DNA of 64,000 nt from Ustulina deusta (taxonomy: Eukaryota > Ascomycota > Sordariomycetes > Xylariales > Xylariaceae): NCBI GenBank assembly GCA_023159155.1, contig JAJNNX010000065.1:62001-126000 (forward strand), in the 5' to 3' direction. The notes below the pieces were generated by a model that worked only from the letters and a program-made list of their open reading frames with translations, was not told the DNA's origin and did no database searches. The stretch's first letter is position 1. The number at the start of each line of letters is the position of its first letter. Below, in pieces: positions 28,938 to 42,300 of this stretch. The translations under genes and the position numbers were made by a program.

Positions 28938-31900
28938 GACTGTGAATGTCTGACCAAAGACCAATCTCCTTCGCGACCGATGGACCCGAAGGGGGTGGTG
29001 AGGTTGTCGATATCAGAATAAAGTCAAGGAGAGGGGAAAGAGGCATGTGAGAAAGATGAGAGGGAGCAGCTTGGTTCATATACCAAGATATGCCCTCTTC
29101 CAGCACGCTGCTCTTCCTACAGTACCTACCTTTGTGTGCACAGCGGGTGTGGTGGACAATGTGCAAAGACCTACTGGGGGCCCCGGCTCCCATGCAGATT
29201 CACTTTAGGCCGTGGCAAGGGTGTGGCATATCCAAGGGACTGGCTCCATGTCCGTACTAGTGTAGTGTACGTTAAACGAACATGGGCCGATAGTGCGCTA
29301 TCAGTCTAGTCGACCGGTTCGAGAACCCAAGATCCGATCCGCATTAGGAAGGCAGAGAGAAACAGATCCAAGAGGCGTTCAGAGCTACCGGGTACCTATC
29401 CCTCCACAACGCCTCCTCGCCTTCCCAGGAAGGTTTGGGAGACAACCGAACCGTATTGCCCAGACATCCAGACACTCGAAAAGCCCGGCCTTCCAATTCC
29501 CTACTTCCAGTTTGCACTCAATGTATTCTTTGGTCCAAGGTACTGTCGAGATAAGATCGACGGGAGCACGTTTCTCACAACTTGCCACAGAGACCTGGAT
29601 TGAGGGAACACACAATATGTCTCAAACATTATGGCTCCACAGATAGCCAAAGCTTCATGGCTAACCACCCTGCCCACCTGTTCAGGACCTGTTTGCACTG
29701 CACTTCTATTATACCTAGCCTGTCTCTTGATGATAAGCGAGGCCGCTGCGCTACTTGTTCATTGCCTACATGTACTGCCTGTGTCAAAGAACCGATCTAC
29801 AGCGTTCTGTTGTCGTAGAGGTCCACGGTATTCCGCACAATATGTAAGTCCTTGAAGCTTGGCGCAATGTTTAGGTCTTCTGGAAGCAAGTCAGCCACCT
29901 AATCCTTCTAGTGTGCTTATAGGTACCATCTCGCCAACGACACACCAACCTAGGCAGTACTGATGGGGTAGAAGGTACCAGGGTGGGCTGTCTGGGTGCA
30001 CGCGACAAGAGATATGACTGGTCTCGTCGGCTAGTAATTGCTTGATTTCGCCTCCGCCTAAGCTCCATCTCGCCCAGGATGAAGATAACGGCTGGAATCA
30101 CTAGCCAGCTCACAAGACCTCCAAGACTTGGCCGGCCCACCAAGACAGACGGTGCTCGCCGTTAGTATGCTTTCTAGATCATGTAGGATTGCACTGGCCT
30201 TGATGCGAAAATTGCAACAATTTACTTACTCGACCAGACCGAAGCTTATACGCTAAAAATAACCCAATTCGCATCAGTAGGCATTCACAACTTATCACCA
30301 ACTGGGGTGGCTCATCAAGTCCACCAACGAGCAACTCGTTGGTCCCTCGGCCACCTGCTGGCCAGCCAACGCGGGGAAGATACAAGGCGCTTTGGGGGGG
30401 ATTTGTAATTCTCCATTTCCAGTTAGTGTGCGATATCGTATGCAGTCTGCCGCCAGACCAGAACCAACCATAGCCCAGCCAAAGCCAAGACTCGCCTGCA
30501 ACGCTTGGCGTCAAGCCGGGTATTCCCCATACTGCATCTTCAGCTCAGCCCATCTGCCGCAGAACTCACACTCCATTTCCCTCACCATCGTCGTCTTCTA
30601 GAACAATGCATCTAGAAAAAGGCGAACGACGCTGGAGATCGCGCAGAAAATGTACCAATACATTGTAATCCCCGGGGATCGATATTGCCAGGCAGATTGT
30701 CTTCTGCAGCAACTGCTTTACTTAATATCTAGGTATGTATCGCGTCAGATTGCAGACGTTCCCCAAAAAAAGACTTGTCAGGTAGCATCCTCATCCGAGT
30801 GAGGATGGGTGCTAGCGTGGTTACGCAAGGAAGCGGCCAAAAGCGACCAGTCCGAGAGAAGAAGGTCTCCCGGTGCCTGGATACTCAGGAGCAAGGCTGG
30901 TACTTGAGAAGCTTCGCTGTGATTTGTCGGATTAGCTGCTTCTAATCAGTATCTGTGGACCTTGGCTGAACACCACATGCAGCAAAACTAACATATTAAA
31001 AGACATTGGTAGCAACTCAACACAAGGCACCGGTCACGAGCAGCCAAAATAGCCACAACATCACTTGAGCCGACGAATGTCGCCACTGGTTCTCCCAGAG
31101 TTGACTGGTGGTCTATCTATGCTAGAGTGAACATGATCTGGACCTTACTTATATCAAGAAGGCGGATAAGCATGGGTTTTATACGGCGAGCGCCAGCCCA
31201 TCAACATGGTCAACTACGAGGAGACAATCCATATACCTACCTACATGTGGTCTACGGTTTTGATCATTCCACTTGAAGACCTAGCCTCTTGTGCACGGAA
31301 AGTTTCAGCTTGCCTGACATCAAGGCGGCTTATCACAGGTGGAGAACGCCATCTTTTCCTCAAGAAGCAACAACGTTCCGCTATCTACCGTCGGGAAACC
31401 CAATATGAGTGAGTACTAAGAACGCCTACCGGCTCTGGCGCGCATTGGAGCTGAAAGCCTGCCGACAAGTTATCTCTGTCTTACTCGACTCCCGAGTGGC
31501 CTGGTGATATGGAACAGCTAATCTCAACGACCTAGTGTAGATGTATTTTACCTGAAAATAGTTAGATACCCCGAGGCTACCTCCAAGACCGTATCTAGCT
31601 CATGGAAGGGAGGGGGTTCGTTTTGCTGCACATACGCCGCATTCCTTTCGCCTCCCTTTCACAGTCGGGTAGGCCTGTTTCCGATGCTGCTAAGAAATCA
31701 TGAATCCTCGGTGCTGGTACTCTCTGTAGCAGCTAACACCCCAGCATTGTAGAGCTTCACCCGAATAACTGGTATAGTATGATCACGCGACTTCTCGCCA
31801 ATCCCAAAAAAAACGTGAAAGCACACCAGTTTTCGCTAGGTTGAAGGGGTAAGTCTCTTCCAACAGGGATTAGTATATGCATGGGTGTTAACTCTGCCTA

Positions 31901-34795
31901 GCTCAATTCAGCATTTGATGGCAAATTATCGGAGCGCCTCCCACCAGTCTCCTCAGTCCTCACATCGGGACCTTCAGGCGAAGCGGAATCGAGCCGTTCG
32001 CCAAGCCGAAGCGCTCCAGAACCTCTAATATCATAACAAAAGGTCATCACATGTCTTATTAGTGTAGACTCTTTTTTTACTAAGAAATGCATGATCAGCA
32101 TAGGACACAGGAAATATTACTGGGTCCGAACGAACGATGCGCGAGGTCTTCAACTTCGTTTCCGACAACTCGGGTCAGTCTAACAAGAATAGGTAGTTAT
32201 CTTTTGCAGTGCATACCATCAACTGGCCATCGGATTATCCTCCGCGTAGATCCTCCTGGTGCAAGGATCCCTTTGCGTTGAATACCATGTATGTCACCTC
32301 TGACGGCGGAGCATACATGCATGCATGCAATCAATATAACGGCCCCCAAGATGAGACCCCGCCCTTCGTCAACTTACACTGGAACACCCTCATAGGTTGT
32401 GCGCCAGTGATTCCAGTCAAAATTTAGCATGGTCTTCCATGTAAAATAGGTAATCCAAATAGTACCCCCAAAAAAAAAAAAGCAAATATAACTTCATTAT
32501 TTCCACATCTCACTTGGGTATAAGTTAACACATTCCAAGCTTCTTCTTTTATGGGTGAAGGGGGCGCTGTTGTATTTATTCTGATTGGAAAAGTAATACC
32601 TCCTCAGAGACGTGCGCATGGAGCGGAAGAGGAAAGGAGATGTGGTATGCAGGTCTAACGGCAGAATACCTAGAATTCAGCTCCTCAGCAACTCGACTTT
32701 CGCCGAAGCGGAGACAGTACCTCATCATGGTGTTTCCCCCGGCCTTCATCCTCATCGAGGGTAGCCAACATTGATAAGACTTGCAATGCAGCTTACCCAT
32801 CCAAACTCGGAGGTCAGGAATGCCTCGTCTCTCCAAGTCCTTATGTACTTACTGTACAGCTGCTTTCTGCGCCGCAGCTAGCTGGCAAGCAAAACTGGGT
32901 TCTGCAGCCTACGCCGCACGATTCGCCTCATCATGCTTCAGTAGGTAGGTAGGCAGGTGAGCGACGAGGCAGAACAGCAACGTCCTGCCAACAATCCTAA
33001 TCCGATTGGAAATACCACCTTAGATGCAATACAACGATTTCGGACCACCCGGTTTCACCACACCGCCGTTCTCACCTCCGTCACACGAGCACATAGAATA
33101 CGCCGGAATCATGCAGTCAGAGCAGAGCCGAGTTCACGACTCGCTCGCAACCGCAGCGCCCGCAAGTTTGATGCCCGGCAGCATGCAATATGAAAAATCA
33201 TGACAAACCCCCATCAAGCAGGCCGACGCTAGTTTAGCTAGGGGCTATTTGTTTCTACCCGTTGCGGTTACTCAACAGGCCGTCCTTTTGATCGTCGATG
33301 ACTCGCAGGGAGGAGGTGGATCTGGCTGTCTATGTACGCCACTCGACGATGAGGAGTTCGAGAAGACCCGGTCTCTCTGCTTCCCGTGCGATGACTGACT
33401 GCACACGACATCCTCTCCGTCAATGACCTTGCGATATCTACCCCGCTGATCTTCGGGACTTCAACCCTGGCTATCATGAACCCCGAGCGACGCAATCGTC
33501 TAGGGCTCTCCATATTGTCGACTCTAAACCTCGGCCAGGTTAGTGGAATCTGGGAATTTCCACCACTTCCAGTTTTTTTTTTTTTCCCCTGATTGCTACG
33601 AACTCGATGGCATATTGTCTGTATTCCCGATAGTCTTAGCGCATGGCTTTTTGAAGTCTCCGTGCTTTGATCTGGTTCCTTTAGCTGGTCCCGATGGTTT
33701 TCGTCGTTTACCCCGGTGTGGCGTTCCCTTACGTTGTTATCGGCTCCCCTCCTTTGCCAACCTTTCTCTTCTCGTTTTTTCCATTTATCGACTTCTTTAT
33801 TATGTTATCAACTGTTTGAGGTTATGGCATCTTCTATCTTGCTAAGGTTTATACCTTGACAAGGTTTTTTTTACAGCATTCTTCCAACTCTTCTACTCTA
33901 TTATTCTTAATTCCTGCCATTTCATCCTGTGACCTCACTTGTTACACTTGCTTGACCTTGCAGTTTGATCTCACAAACATAAACATTAGCAGTACAAACA
34001 AGTAGAAGTATATAGAGCGCACTGGTCCATTCATATACGTAAGCACGTACCGTTAGGAACCCAAACAAGAGTAAGAACAGCTTTATCTTGTATCTTTGAT
34101 ACTGTAGTTTCCATTACTGCTCGTCACACGTTTGAATTCTCGAAGCTCATGTCCAACCGCTGATTTCTCCTCAAACCTGTAATGCAGAGTTGGAGCAAAT
34201 ACCCTCCCCCCTACTCCTCCTAAATAGATATCTTCTTTTATTCCGTCTGATATCCCTTCCATAATGTCTCGATATTTTGCCCATAACTATATCTTACGTT
34301 TTAGATGCGGCTGCGTCCCCCGCGTTCATCTGCTGTCAGGGACCAGGTTCACGGGAGGATAGAAGCTGCCCCTGTAGGCTTGTACTGTAGTATATGTCTA
34401 TATAAAGGACTTAACCCCCACCCATTACTGGGAGAAGGGAGATCAGGAATCAATGATATTGAGCCCTTACCCATACACTTCTACCTACCAGTGACCTACC
34501 TGTGACCTACCATCACTCTGACATCTGCCGTAGGGTAAACCAAAGTAAAAGCGCTGTATAAACACATCGCGAATAGAAAACTACGATTACTAAAGTCCAT
34601 ATGTCAATATACAAATATACCGAATAAAATCGTATGTTAAGCAGAACGCGCCACTTACCTCTCTTGTTCGCGCACCTGAGAAGTATTTGGAATCTTTAAC
34701 TCCATCATTATCAGAGGATGGTTGGATGGTTGGTTGGTCGGGGTGTAGAAAGAAAGACGGCAAGGCCGGTGGAGCTCTGGTATCCCGCAGAACTC

Positions 34796-34822
34796 CCTAC
34801 CTACCTACCTACCTACCTACTT
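34796..34822 (+). repeat. CTAC tetranucleotide microsatellite
   Basis: Six or so consecutive CTAC units, part of the TAGG/CCTA family seen across the window. Confidence 0.75.
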
Positions 34823-35870
34823 ATCACCCTCGTTTGGGCGCGCCCTAGAACCGAGACACGACTTTCACCGATTCCCATCTATATCCTTCCAGCCCCCCAA
34901 GGTCCTCCATGATCTCTAACCCGAGCCAGGCCGGTGGTGGGGGCAGACAAGGGAATCGATGGGGAGATAAAGGGTGGCGACAGGAGCAAATGTTGAATCA
35001 GAGAGGCAGATATCGGCCGAGATACATGCATTCTGTCATGGCCAGAGAAGTAGTCTATAGTTTAGTAACAGTTACGAAGGATGTTAGGAATCTTGCGCCA
35101 CAACAACAACAACAACATTCACAACCCCTACCGATGGCTGACCGCTCCCTAACATATATACATCATGCCGCCAGACGCTGGACGTGGCATTACGCTCGCT
35201 TTATCCCGGCTGGCGGGATCGGGAAAAGGGACCTATCTTGGACGGTGGCAAGTAGCACACCCCATACCTAAGGTCATGACACATTCTTCACTTAGGCCAA
35301 AAAATTACGCGCATGGATTGGTTTCTCCCACCATTCAAGGGACGAATCTCAATAGTCCCCGTGGTAACAATAATAATGATGCTATATGCGTAAATACCAG
35401 ACTCTCACCTGTAAGACACATGGTGTCGGGGACATTATCTATTCGCACCAAGGTGGAACAGCGACGTGCTACATCAGCTATATCCATCGAGAGGGTCGTG
35501 TATGTCTCTGGGGATTTATATCCTCTCATTAATTCATTCCTCTGTTCACTCGTTCGTTCATTGGGCTAGGTACCTCTTCATTCCTTGTTTCGCCGTCACC
35601 TCTCGAGCCCCTATCTTTTCTCTCTTTCTATCGTCCTTCCAAATACATGTAGATAACCATGGAAAAGGCCGTACACGCACTCACCCATCAATCAAACAAA
35701 ATCGTAGAACCAAATCAACAACCATCCCAGGCAGACAGGTACCTAAAGTATAGACATCACGTATAGACACTCTAAGCGAATCCCACAAAAAAATATAACG
35801 GACACAAAATCACAAGAAACTCAGGAATACGTAAGATACTCGCTCTTGCCTTCGTGTACTATTTCGTGCT

Positions 35871-35884
35871 CTCTCTCTCTCTCG
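35871..35884 (+). repeat. CT dinucleotide run
   Basis: Seven consecutive CT units in a non-coding stretch. Confidence 0.7.
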
Positions 35885-36470
35885 TGCGTGACTCTTACTA
35901 ACCATCAACGTACCGATGTACAAGGTACGCGGGAAACGCAGTGGGTGAGTAAGGTAGGCTAGGTACACAGAGAGCAAGGAGTAGACAGCCTCTACTGCTA
36001 AGATCGATGTACACCCCTGACTCACAAGACGTCTCAAAAGCCTCAGCCTCGTCCTCGTCCTCCGTTACCCACGGGAAGTATTACGTAGCTATCTGCTCAT
36101 GTCCACTCAACCTCATCTATACATCCGTCCTCTACTCTCTCCCCGTTTTCGTTCTGCTCTGCTCCGGTGCTGGTGTACACAAATGCGGTGTTGCACCGTG
36201 CCCTGCCTATGGTATGTAGTCGAAGGGCGGGGAATCAATAAATAATCCATCGCATCGCCCTTCCACTCCGCTTCCCATACCTGTCCATGTATGAACCGTA
36301 TGCCCACCTAGTACCGCCCATAGCCGCCGACGCCATGCAATGCACCAGTCAACAAAGGGGAAAAAAGAAAAGAACGCCGAGAAAAAAAAGGTGAGATATA
36401 CGTATCAGGAATTCGTAAATGAGTCGTGAGGGAAAATGGATACCAGCGGCTGCGTGTCCGGGTTCGCCTA

Positions 36471-38281
36471 TTACATGAAGATGCCTACCCATGCCGTCTT
36501 GGTACCGACTTCTGAGTCGCAATCCTCAACGGCACAGAGTAACTTTTTGCTTGGTAATTCACCTTGACGAAAGCCCACTTGAATGTTGCTTTTGGAAGTA
36601 GGCCGACGATGGTCAAAGCATCGTTTGCAGTAGACCTGGAATATCGTGTTAGCACTGCGACTTATTACATGTGACATATCGATTATAAGCTTACGTGGCC
36701 GCATGCCTTAACAGCCCAGAAATGATGTTCGGCCATGGCTTTCTTGGAACGAGGTTTTTTAGCTGGCGTAGCGGGAGCATTGTCATCACCTTCGGGATCA
36801 TATGCTAATTCTTGATCGCAGCTCGGACAGATGGCAACCACGTCCTCGCCGGTATCTCGAGTAAAGCCAGGTCTAGCGGGTTTAGGGGGTTCGTGGGCGG
36901 GCTTAGGAGGACCAGCGCCAGCAGCGGCTGGTGCGGGGGGTGGCATGGCAGGGAAAGGGTGGGCGGCGTAATCGAGATGGATAGGACCTAACCCGAGGAA
37001 TTGATGCGGGCCAGGCAATGGACCAAGGTTGGCGAGATTGCCTACATTGCGCTCGCCTGTAATGACAATGTCGTCATCGGGGTTGTGGTTGCGGTTGGCC
37101 ATGACTGGAGGGCCACTCAGGAACTGGAAGAGTGGGATATTCTGCACAATTTGTGTCAAGGGACGAAAGCGGCTAGCCAAAGCGTTTGGATTAATGTTGT
37201 TGATGTTGTTGCCGTTGGGATTGTGGGGATGATGTGCTTGCACGGGTGCAGGGACTGAGGCTGGGGCTGGCTGTCGAGGCTGATCACCGAACCTGCCGTT
37301 TCTAGCGCCGCGGCCGGCGACGTTATTCTCGTTATGACGGTTAGGATGAGGGTGCAGGTGGCTGTGGTTGATGTGGTAATTTGTATTTCGCCTGGGGGAG
37401 GCGCGCAAAGGTTGGTCTTCTTCGTCGTCGGAGCTCGAGAGGATAATGACCTGCTGGTTGTCGACGTAGTTTCCGTCGCTTCGATTTAATCGTGGAGGGG
37501 CGTTTTGGGGTTGCGAGCGCAGTCTTCGTTGATTTTCCGACAGTCTTTGTGGCATGGACCGTGCAGGCTGGTTAGGTCGGTTAGCCTGACGAGCGAGGTT
37601 TGGCCGGACATGTACTTCTGGGCCGTCGTCGCCCGTGAGATCAATGATGTCGGGAGGCGGCTGTCTCTGCTGCCTTCGCTGGCCACCGGCTGAGGCAGCA
37701 CCAGCACCAGCAGCAATTCCCTGCCCTGCGAGCTCGACCTGTACCAGCTGGTCTCTCTGAGCCCTAGATCGTGCAGCTTGGCCGACGTGAGGTTGGTCCA
37801 TGATGGGTGAATGAGGACGCAACGCCCAGTGGTCATGCGCGAGGTGATGTCCAAGCTGGTGTATGAAAGCGTGCTGCAAGGCGCCGAACTGGTCTTCGTG
37901 GGGGAAATCAAGATAATCGTCGACGAACAATCTCTCCCCGTCGTCGGGAAACGCAAATCCTTCAAAGTCAAAGTCGACGTCTCTCATGTCAAAGTCATCG
38001 TCAAAGTCCAAGTCTCCTTCGTAGCGACCTTCTTCCTCTACGACTGCCTCGTCTCCCTCTGTTCCTTCGTCGTCGTCGTCCAGCTCCTCCAGGTCATCTG
38101 AGTCGTCTTGATCAATGCTAATATCGTCGTCGTTGTCGTCTTCCTCCTCCTCGTTGTGTTCTAGCAGAGAACTAACATCGGACAGAAGGTCCTCCTCGTA
38201 CGGCGCGAGGTCGTCGTCAGGAAACCGAGGGAGAGAAGAGGAGTATGGGCTTGGGGATTCCGAGTCGGGAATCTCGGCCAT
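36471..38281 (-). CDS. RING protein with three SUMO-interaction motifs, Slx5-like STUbL subunit candidate
   Basis: The exons are 38281-36695 and 36635-36471, joined KACGH-VYCKRC, giving 583 residues. The N-terminal 120 residues are very acidic (MAEIPDSESPSPYSSSLPRF, then Asp/Glu runs). Three SUMO-interaction motifs are visible: DIIDLTGDD (about 211-219), VIILSSSDDEED (278-289) and DDIVITGE (about 405). The C-terminus is a RING-type zinc domain split by the intron: CPSC, then CGH, YCKRC and CAVEDC, ending DSEVGTKTAWVGIFM. Acidic region, tandem SIMs and a C-terminal RING together define SUMO-targeted ubiquitin ligases, which ubiquitylate SUMO-modified nuclear proteins in genome maintenance. Slx5 (with Slx8) is the closest model I know. 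Fungal orthologs are often labelled only as cell cycle control proteins. The STUbL role is inferred from the motifs. Confidence 0.82.
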
Positions 38282-40050
38282 AGTATGTGGCCGGGAGTAG
38301 GAGGAACTGACTGGCTGCGGCCCGCAACAGCGTTAGTGGGTGCTCCGAGTCCTTGACCAGGAAACACGAGGCTATATAGGTGGCAAAGAGAGAAGCACGA
38401 CCCCTCCACATAAGAGTTTGTATCATAAATAGCAGCTATAACACTGTTGCCACCATTTCGGAGGTAGGGCTGAGGCACAACCAAGTAAGGGAGGACTTGG
38501 CCGGGGGTTAATGTTTGCCGCTCCGAAGGCGCCAGAATAGGGCGCCGGTAAACACAATGGGACCACGATGGTGGAAGGCAAAACGATTGAAGGCAGAGTG
38601 GCTGGACGTCGACGCGTCACCGGGTTGTTCTATGGGTCGATGACGAGGTCGCGGTGTGGCTATTGCTATTGTTGTTTCTCTGGCCGCATATGCTTGCAGT
38701 AAGGAGGAAGATTGAGAGAGAGGCGGGAGGTGGTGTGAGCTGTGGTAGTGTAGTAGTGGTGGTACGTCTCAGCCTCAAGTCACGTTCATTACGAAGAGGT
38801 ACCGACGGCATGTTTGGAAGCGGGAGGAATACTTGCATGTGGCAGCGATACTCAGCACTGCAGTTGCAGTGTACACCACTCCACGCCCTGGTACTGGGAG
38901 GAATAATTGTCGTCAGGTTCAATGGTTCCACTCGTGCATGCACAATAGCCTCTGTCGGATTCTTACCCTGGTCCCCTATTTGCAGGTGTGGTGCTATAGC
39001 ATTTATTGGGTCCCTGCTATAATTTTGCTGATGATGGTACAAAAAAAAAAAAGGGCAACTACGCAGTACGTAATAGTAGGTAATGGGTGATTTACAATAG
39101 GTAAGTACATACTAAGGTACCTACTTGTACCAGCTGTACATATGTAGCCCACTAACATACCTATATGATAGGTAGCAAGGGTTATGACTTGGAACTACAC
39201 AACACAGGTACCTATAGGTATACATACCAACATAGAAATAGATGTGTGTTATAGTGTGCAGATTACCTAGGTAAGGACCTATCTAAGCAGACTTTCTGCT
39301 ATCTATAGGTATTTATACTAGTAGTTATCGGGCTTGGAAAGGCAAAAGTACGAGGCTGCGAACACTCCCTGTTACTTGATCAAAAACTTCAAGGTTCACG
39401 CGCACTAAGGTAGGTTAGTACCTAACCTATTGCCCCTCATTACTTACCTAGCTAGGTAATATATGGTACACCCTACCTACCGGATGTATCTAGGTATCTG
39501 GGTCCCCACCATTTTATTCAATTAACCACCTGCATTAGGTAAAATTGAGGTACTTGCCTATATATGTACCTATGTAAAGGTAGTATGAACTCGGATAGAT
39601 CATGTTGCCACAGTGGAAAAAAATAAATAACAAAAGAAAATGTATGATTGAAACATAATAGGTAGGTAGTCTGTTTTGTTTAGATTTCTCTCAGCTGCGG
39701 CCAAGACTGGCTTCTTAACATGCCAGCCACATCAAACCTTGTTACTGTATCAAAGTACCAACGCAAATCAAGCATCACACACGTATAGGTGCTCACTGAA
39801 TATTCCCTCCTCCTCATCGATAGTATTGTCATTGATATCGGGGCAGGATTATGCGCAAAGCTCGACATCCCAGATAAAAGTAAGTAGGTATCATTCACAT
39901 TTTATAATGTACAGTGATTCCATTTGCCTCCTCTTTGCCTCGCGTGACCAGCTAAATTCAACCTTGTTGTCCGAGCGAGAAGATGCCATTGCAAACTACT
40001 CGCTGATCCGTGATATTTTCAACTGAACCGTTAACCCCTTCCCATGTAGA
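38282..40050. other. intergenic, dense TAGG/CCTA tracts
   Basis: This is the promoter of the RING gene (38282 to about 39000), followed by AT-rich DNA packed with TACCTA/TAGGTA units at 39050-39670. It includes an A run at 39041-39052. The plus-strand frame 39676-40026 (116 codons) is Ser-rich and unrecognised; I treat it as chance. Confidence 0.5.
39050..39670. repeat. AT-rich TACCTA/TAGGTA dispersed repeat field
   Basis: Over 600 bp hold many TAGGTA, TACCTA and ACCTAGGTAA units, partly palindromic, with no long tandem run. This is the densest field in the window. Confidence 0.6.
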
Positions 40051-41670
40051 TTAAGACTCCTTGGGTGCTAGTACGCTGATGACACCTTCACTATTCACTA
40101 CCAGCAGTTTGCCGGCGCAGGGACCCCACGCCACATCTACGGCGTTGTTGACCGCCGCTCTTAGGGGTTCCGACCACGACTTGGAGCCCTTGTTATATTG
40201 CTGCACCGTCACTCCTGCCTGGCCCGCCGTGGCGAGGAACTGCTGCGAGTAATCCCACGCCAGATGCTGCACCGTACTACCGATATCTAGCACCTTGGCC
40301 TGCGCCGCATCACCTTGCTTCCGTAAATCGAAGACGGTGACTGTAGTCTGACCCTTGGCCGTAGCGGCAAACCAGAAGCCGTTCTCCGAAAAGACGACGG
40401 CCTGGATGGGGGCACCGAGAGGGAAAGCCGCCGCCTCCTCGCCCGTGCTGGTCATGAAGAGCTTGATATCGCCCGCATCTGTACCGGCGGCGAAGATGTG
40501 ACCGTCGGGGTGGAATGCACACGTTGTCAAAGCTGCGGAAATGGGTTAGCTATGGATGCGATTGAAGATGCCTCTTTTTGTGGAAATTCAACTTACCCGT
40601 ATTCGTGTAGACACGAGTAGCTCTCTGTAGATTCTCCAGATCGTAGAACACGAAGCTCTTGTCAGCTCCGACCGAGGCTAAGATGGCCTTGCTAGGGTGT
40701 ATGGCAAGACCGGTGGCGGGTCCAGCGTGGTCTGTGAAGGAAGCAATCTCGTTGCCACTCTCAAATACCTTGACCGAGCCCTTGGCTGTCGAGAAGAAGA
40801 TCCTGGGGCCGTCCCATATCGAGTCCGTGACCGGCTCACCGACTGTGAAGGAACGCTCTAACTTGTCTGCTTCGACCGAGTATATGGCCACCTCACCTTC
40901 CAAGCCACCAACGGCCCCATATCCTCCTTCGGATGTGAGGGTAGTAGGTTGAGCAATAGGTAAAGAGTTGGAGGTTTCAACGGCAAAGGTCGTGATATCG
41001 TCAGGTGTCGTCCATCCCTCGGGAACGGGTCGCCGCTTTCTGTTCTTGGATAATCTGAGTGAAAGACATGTTAGCTCTGCTCTCGCCTCGTCGAAATTGT
41101 CTTCCTCGCGCACCCTTTTTGTGTCTCATCCACCTTGGCGACCAACTCTGCCGAAAGACCCTGGCTATCGACAGCCATGGCATCCCCATTGCTGGGGGCA
41201 CGGGCAGAGACGGAAACTCTCGAGAGTGCATCGCGGGCCTCGTCGCGCTCCCGGGTCAGCCTCGCAATGACGCGAACGGCAGCATCGTGTTGATACAAGG
41301 CGGTAGCAAGCTCTTCGCGCGTCCGCGCCAGTTGCTCGTTTAGGTTATATGTCTCTAAGGCGAGGGCGTCCCATTCGTTCTGGAAGGTGGAGAGGAGGGC
41401 GGGTATGGAGGTGAGGGTGGGCGGTCTCGGGCGGACGACGCGAGCCGACTTGATAGGGAGGAGGTCGTCGAGTGCGAGGTCTTCGCCCGAGACGGGGTCT
41501 TTGCCGTTCTCCTCGATGTACTTTTCGATCAGTCGCTTCTCGAAGACGGCACCTGAGAGCTTGGAAACAACAGGCTCCTGGGGAGCTTCGCCAGAGACTG
41601 TGTTCGCGTTAGTATAGGCATAGAAGGACGGGAAGACATTTGCATTGGCTGTCTTACGTGCGCACAGCAT
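40051..41670 (-). CDS. prp19: pre-mRNA-processing factor Prp19 (U-box E3 ligase)
   Basis: Prp19 is the U-box ubiquitin ligase that forms the core of the NineTeen complex, needed for spliceosome activation and for DNA damage signalling. The exons are 41670-41658 (13 nt), 41597-41114, 41054-40597 and 40532-40051, all in phase, giving 478 residues. The start MLCA-LSGEAPQEPVVSKLSG and the U-box (VFEKRLIEKYIEENGKDPVS, LPIKSARVVRPRPP) are typical. Then come the tetramerisation coiled coil (LLSTFQNEWDALALETYNLN) and, from about residue 200, a WD40 propeller (DHAGPATGLAIHPSKAILAS, CAFHPDGHIFAAGTDAGDIK, VQHLAWDYSQQFLATAGQAG), ending VISVLAPKES. Introns are 60, 59 and 64 nt. The 13-nt first exon is very short. 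The gene is divergent from the OHCU decarboxylase gene. Confidence 0.97.
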
Positions 41671-42300
41671 TCTCAGGAGAACTAACAACTAATTCGACAA
41701 TGGCGGCTCGGATAGATTAGACGTGTTTAGAAGGCTATGAAATTTGGGGACGGGTTGAGGGTTGAATCTTCGCCTTACCAGGTCGCGTTGTAAATCGCCC
41801 TGATTGGCTGATTGGACAAGCTTGCGACCCCGTACCTGCTGCGGCTTGCAGGCTTGGCACAATGTCTTGGCGCTATTGGGACTCAACAGCTGGGAACGGA
41901 CTCCGACAGAGCCCTGGCAGCTGACAGCCGGTTGACGGTAGGTGATCCACTAGTGGTTATTTACTTACTAAGTAAGTAAGTACCTAGGTAGTATAGCAGG
42001 TTGTGATTTATCGCGGTGTTCCCCGGCAGTTATACCAACTAGCTGCCGCAACTACGAGGTCATTACGTACCTAGGTAGGTAAGGAAGTAGATATATACTA
42101 AGTAGATTGGAACCTTGGAAGTTACACAATCAACTGAAGCTCACATCGATGTTGATACCTTACCTACAATATAAATAACACTTATCATTCCTCACCTCGG
42201 CGCCATATTTTTTATCAAGAAGTCCGAAGTCTTCGCCGTGATCTCAAGGTTAGGTAACAAAACAATATAATAAACCCAATTCCCTCTCGCAACAGGAACA
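41671..42300. other. divergent promoter region of prp19 and OHCU decarboxylase
   Basis: 630 bp between two divergent starts. It contains TTACTTAC and TACCTAGGTA units at 41960-42080 and no coding region. Confidence 0.6.

Larger units (their letters stand above)
28938..36470. other. 7.5-kb gene-poor region
   Basis: I find no protein I can name on either strand. The first 300 bp are the OPT promoter. Scattered short frames (for example 29293-29646, 32576-32836, 35165-35569) show no domains. A T- and C-rich stretch at 33540-33960, starting with a run of T at 33573-33586, looks like a promoter or untranslated leader but has no gene attached. A (CTAC)n run lies near 34796-34822 and a (CT)n run near 35871-35884. 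The part next to 36.4 kb is the 3' flank of the RING gene. Confidence 0.45.

Noticed and set aside
28938..28964. Upstream in-frame ATG of the OPT gene
   Set aside because: It would add only nine residues; MASTEV at 28937 looks the more natural start, but both remain possible.
29314..29330. GGTTCGAGAACC resembling a tRNA B box
   Set aside because: No matching A box, acceptor stem or anticodon arm can be folded around it.
30783..30814. Hairpin TAGCA-TCCTCA / TGAGGA-TGCTA
   Set aside because: The stem has a 4-nt bulge, no T run follows and no gene is near; chance inverted repeats of this size are expected in 64 kb.
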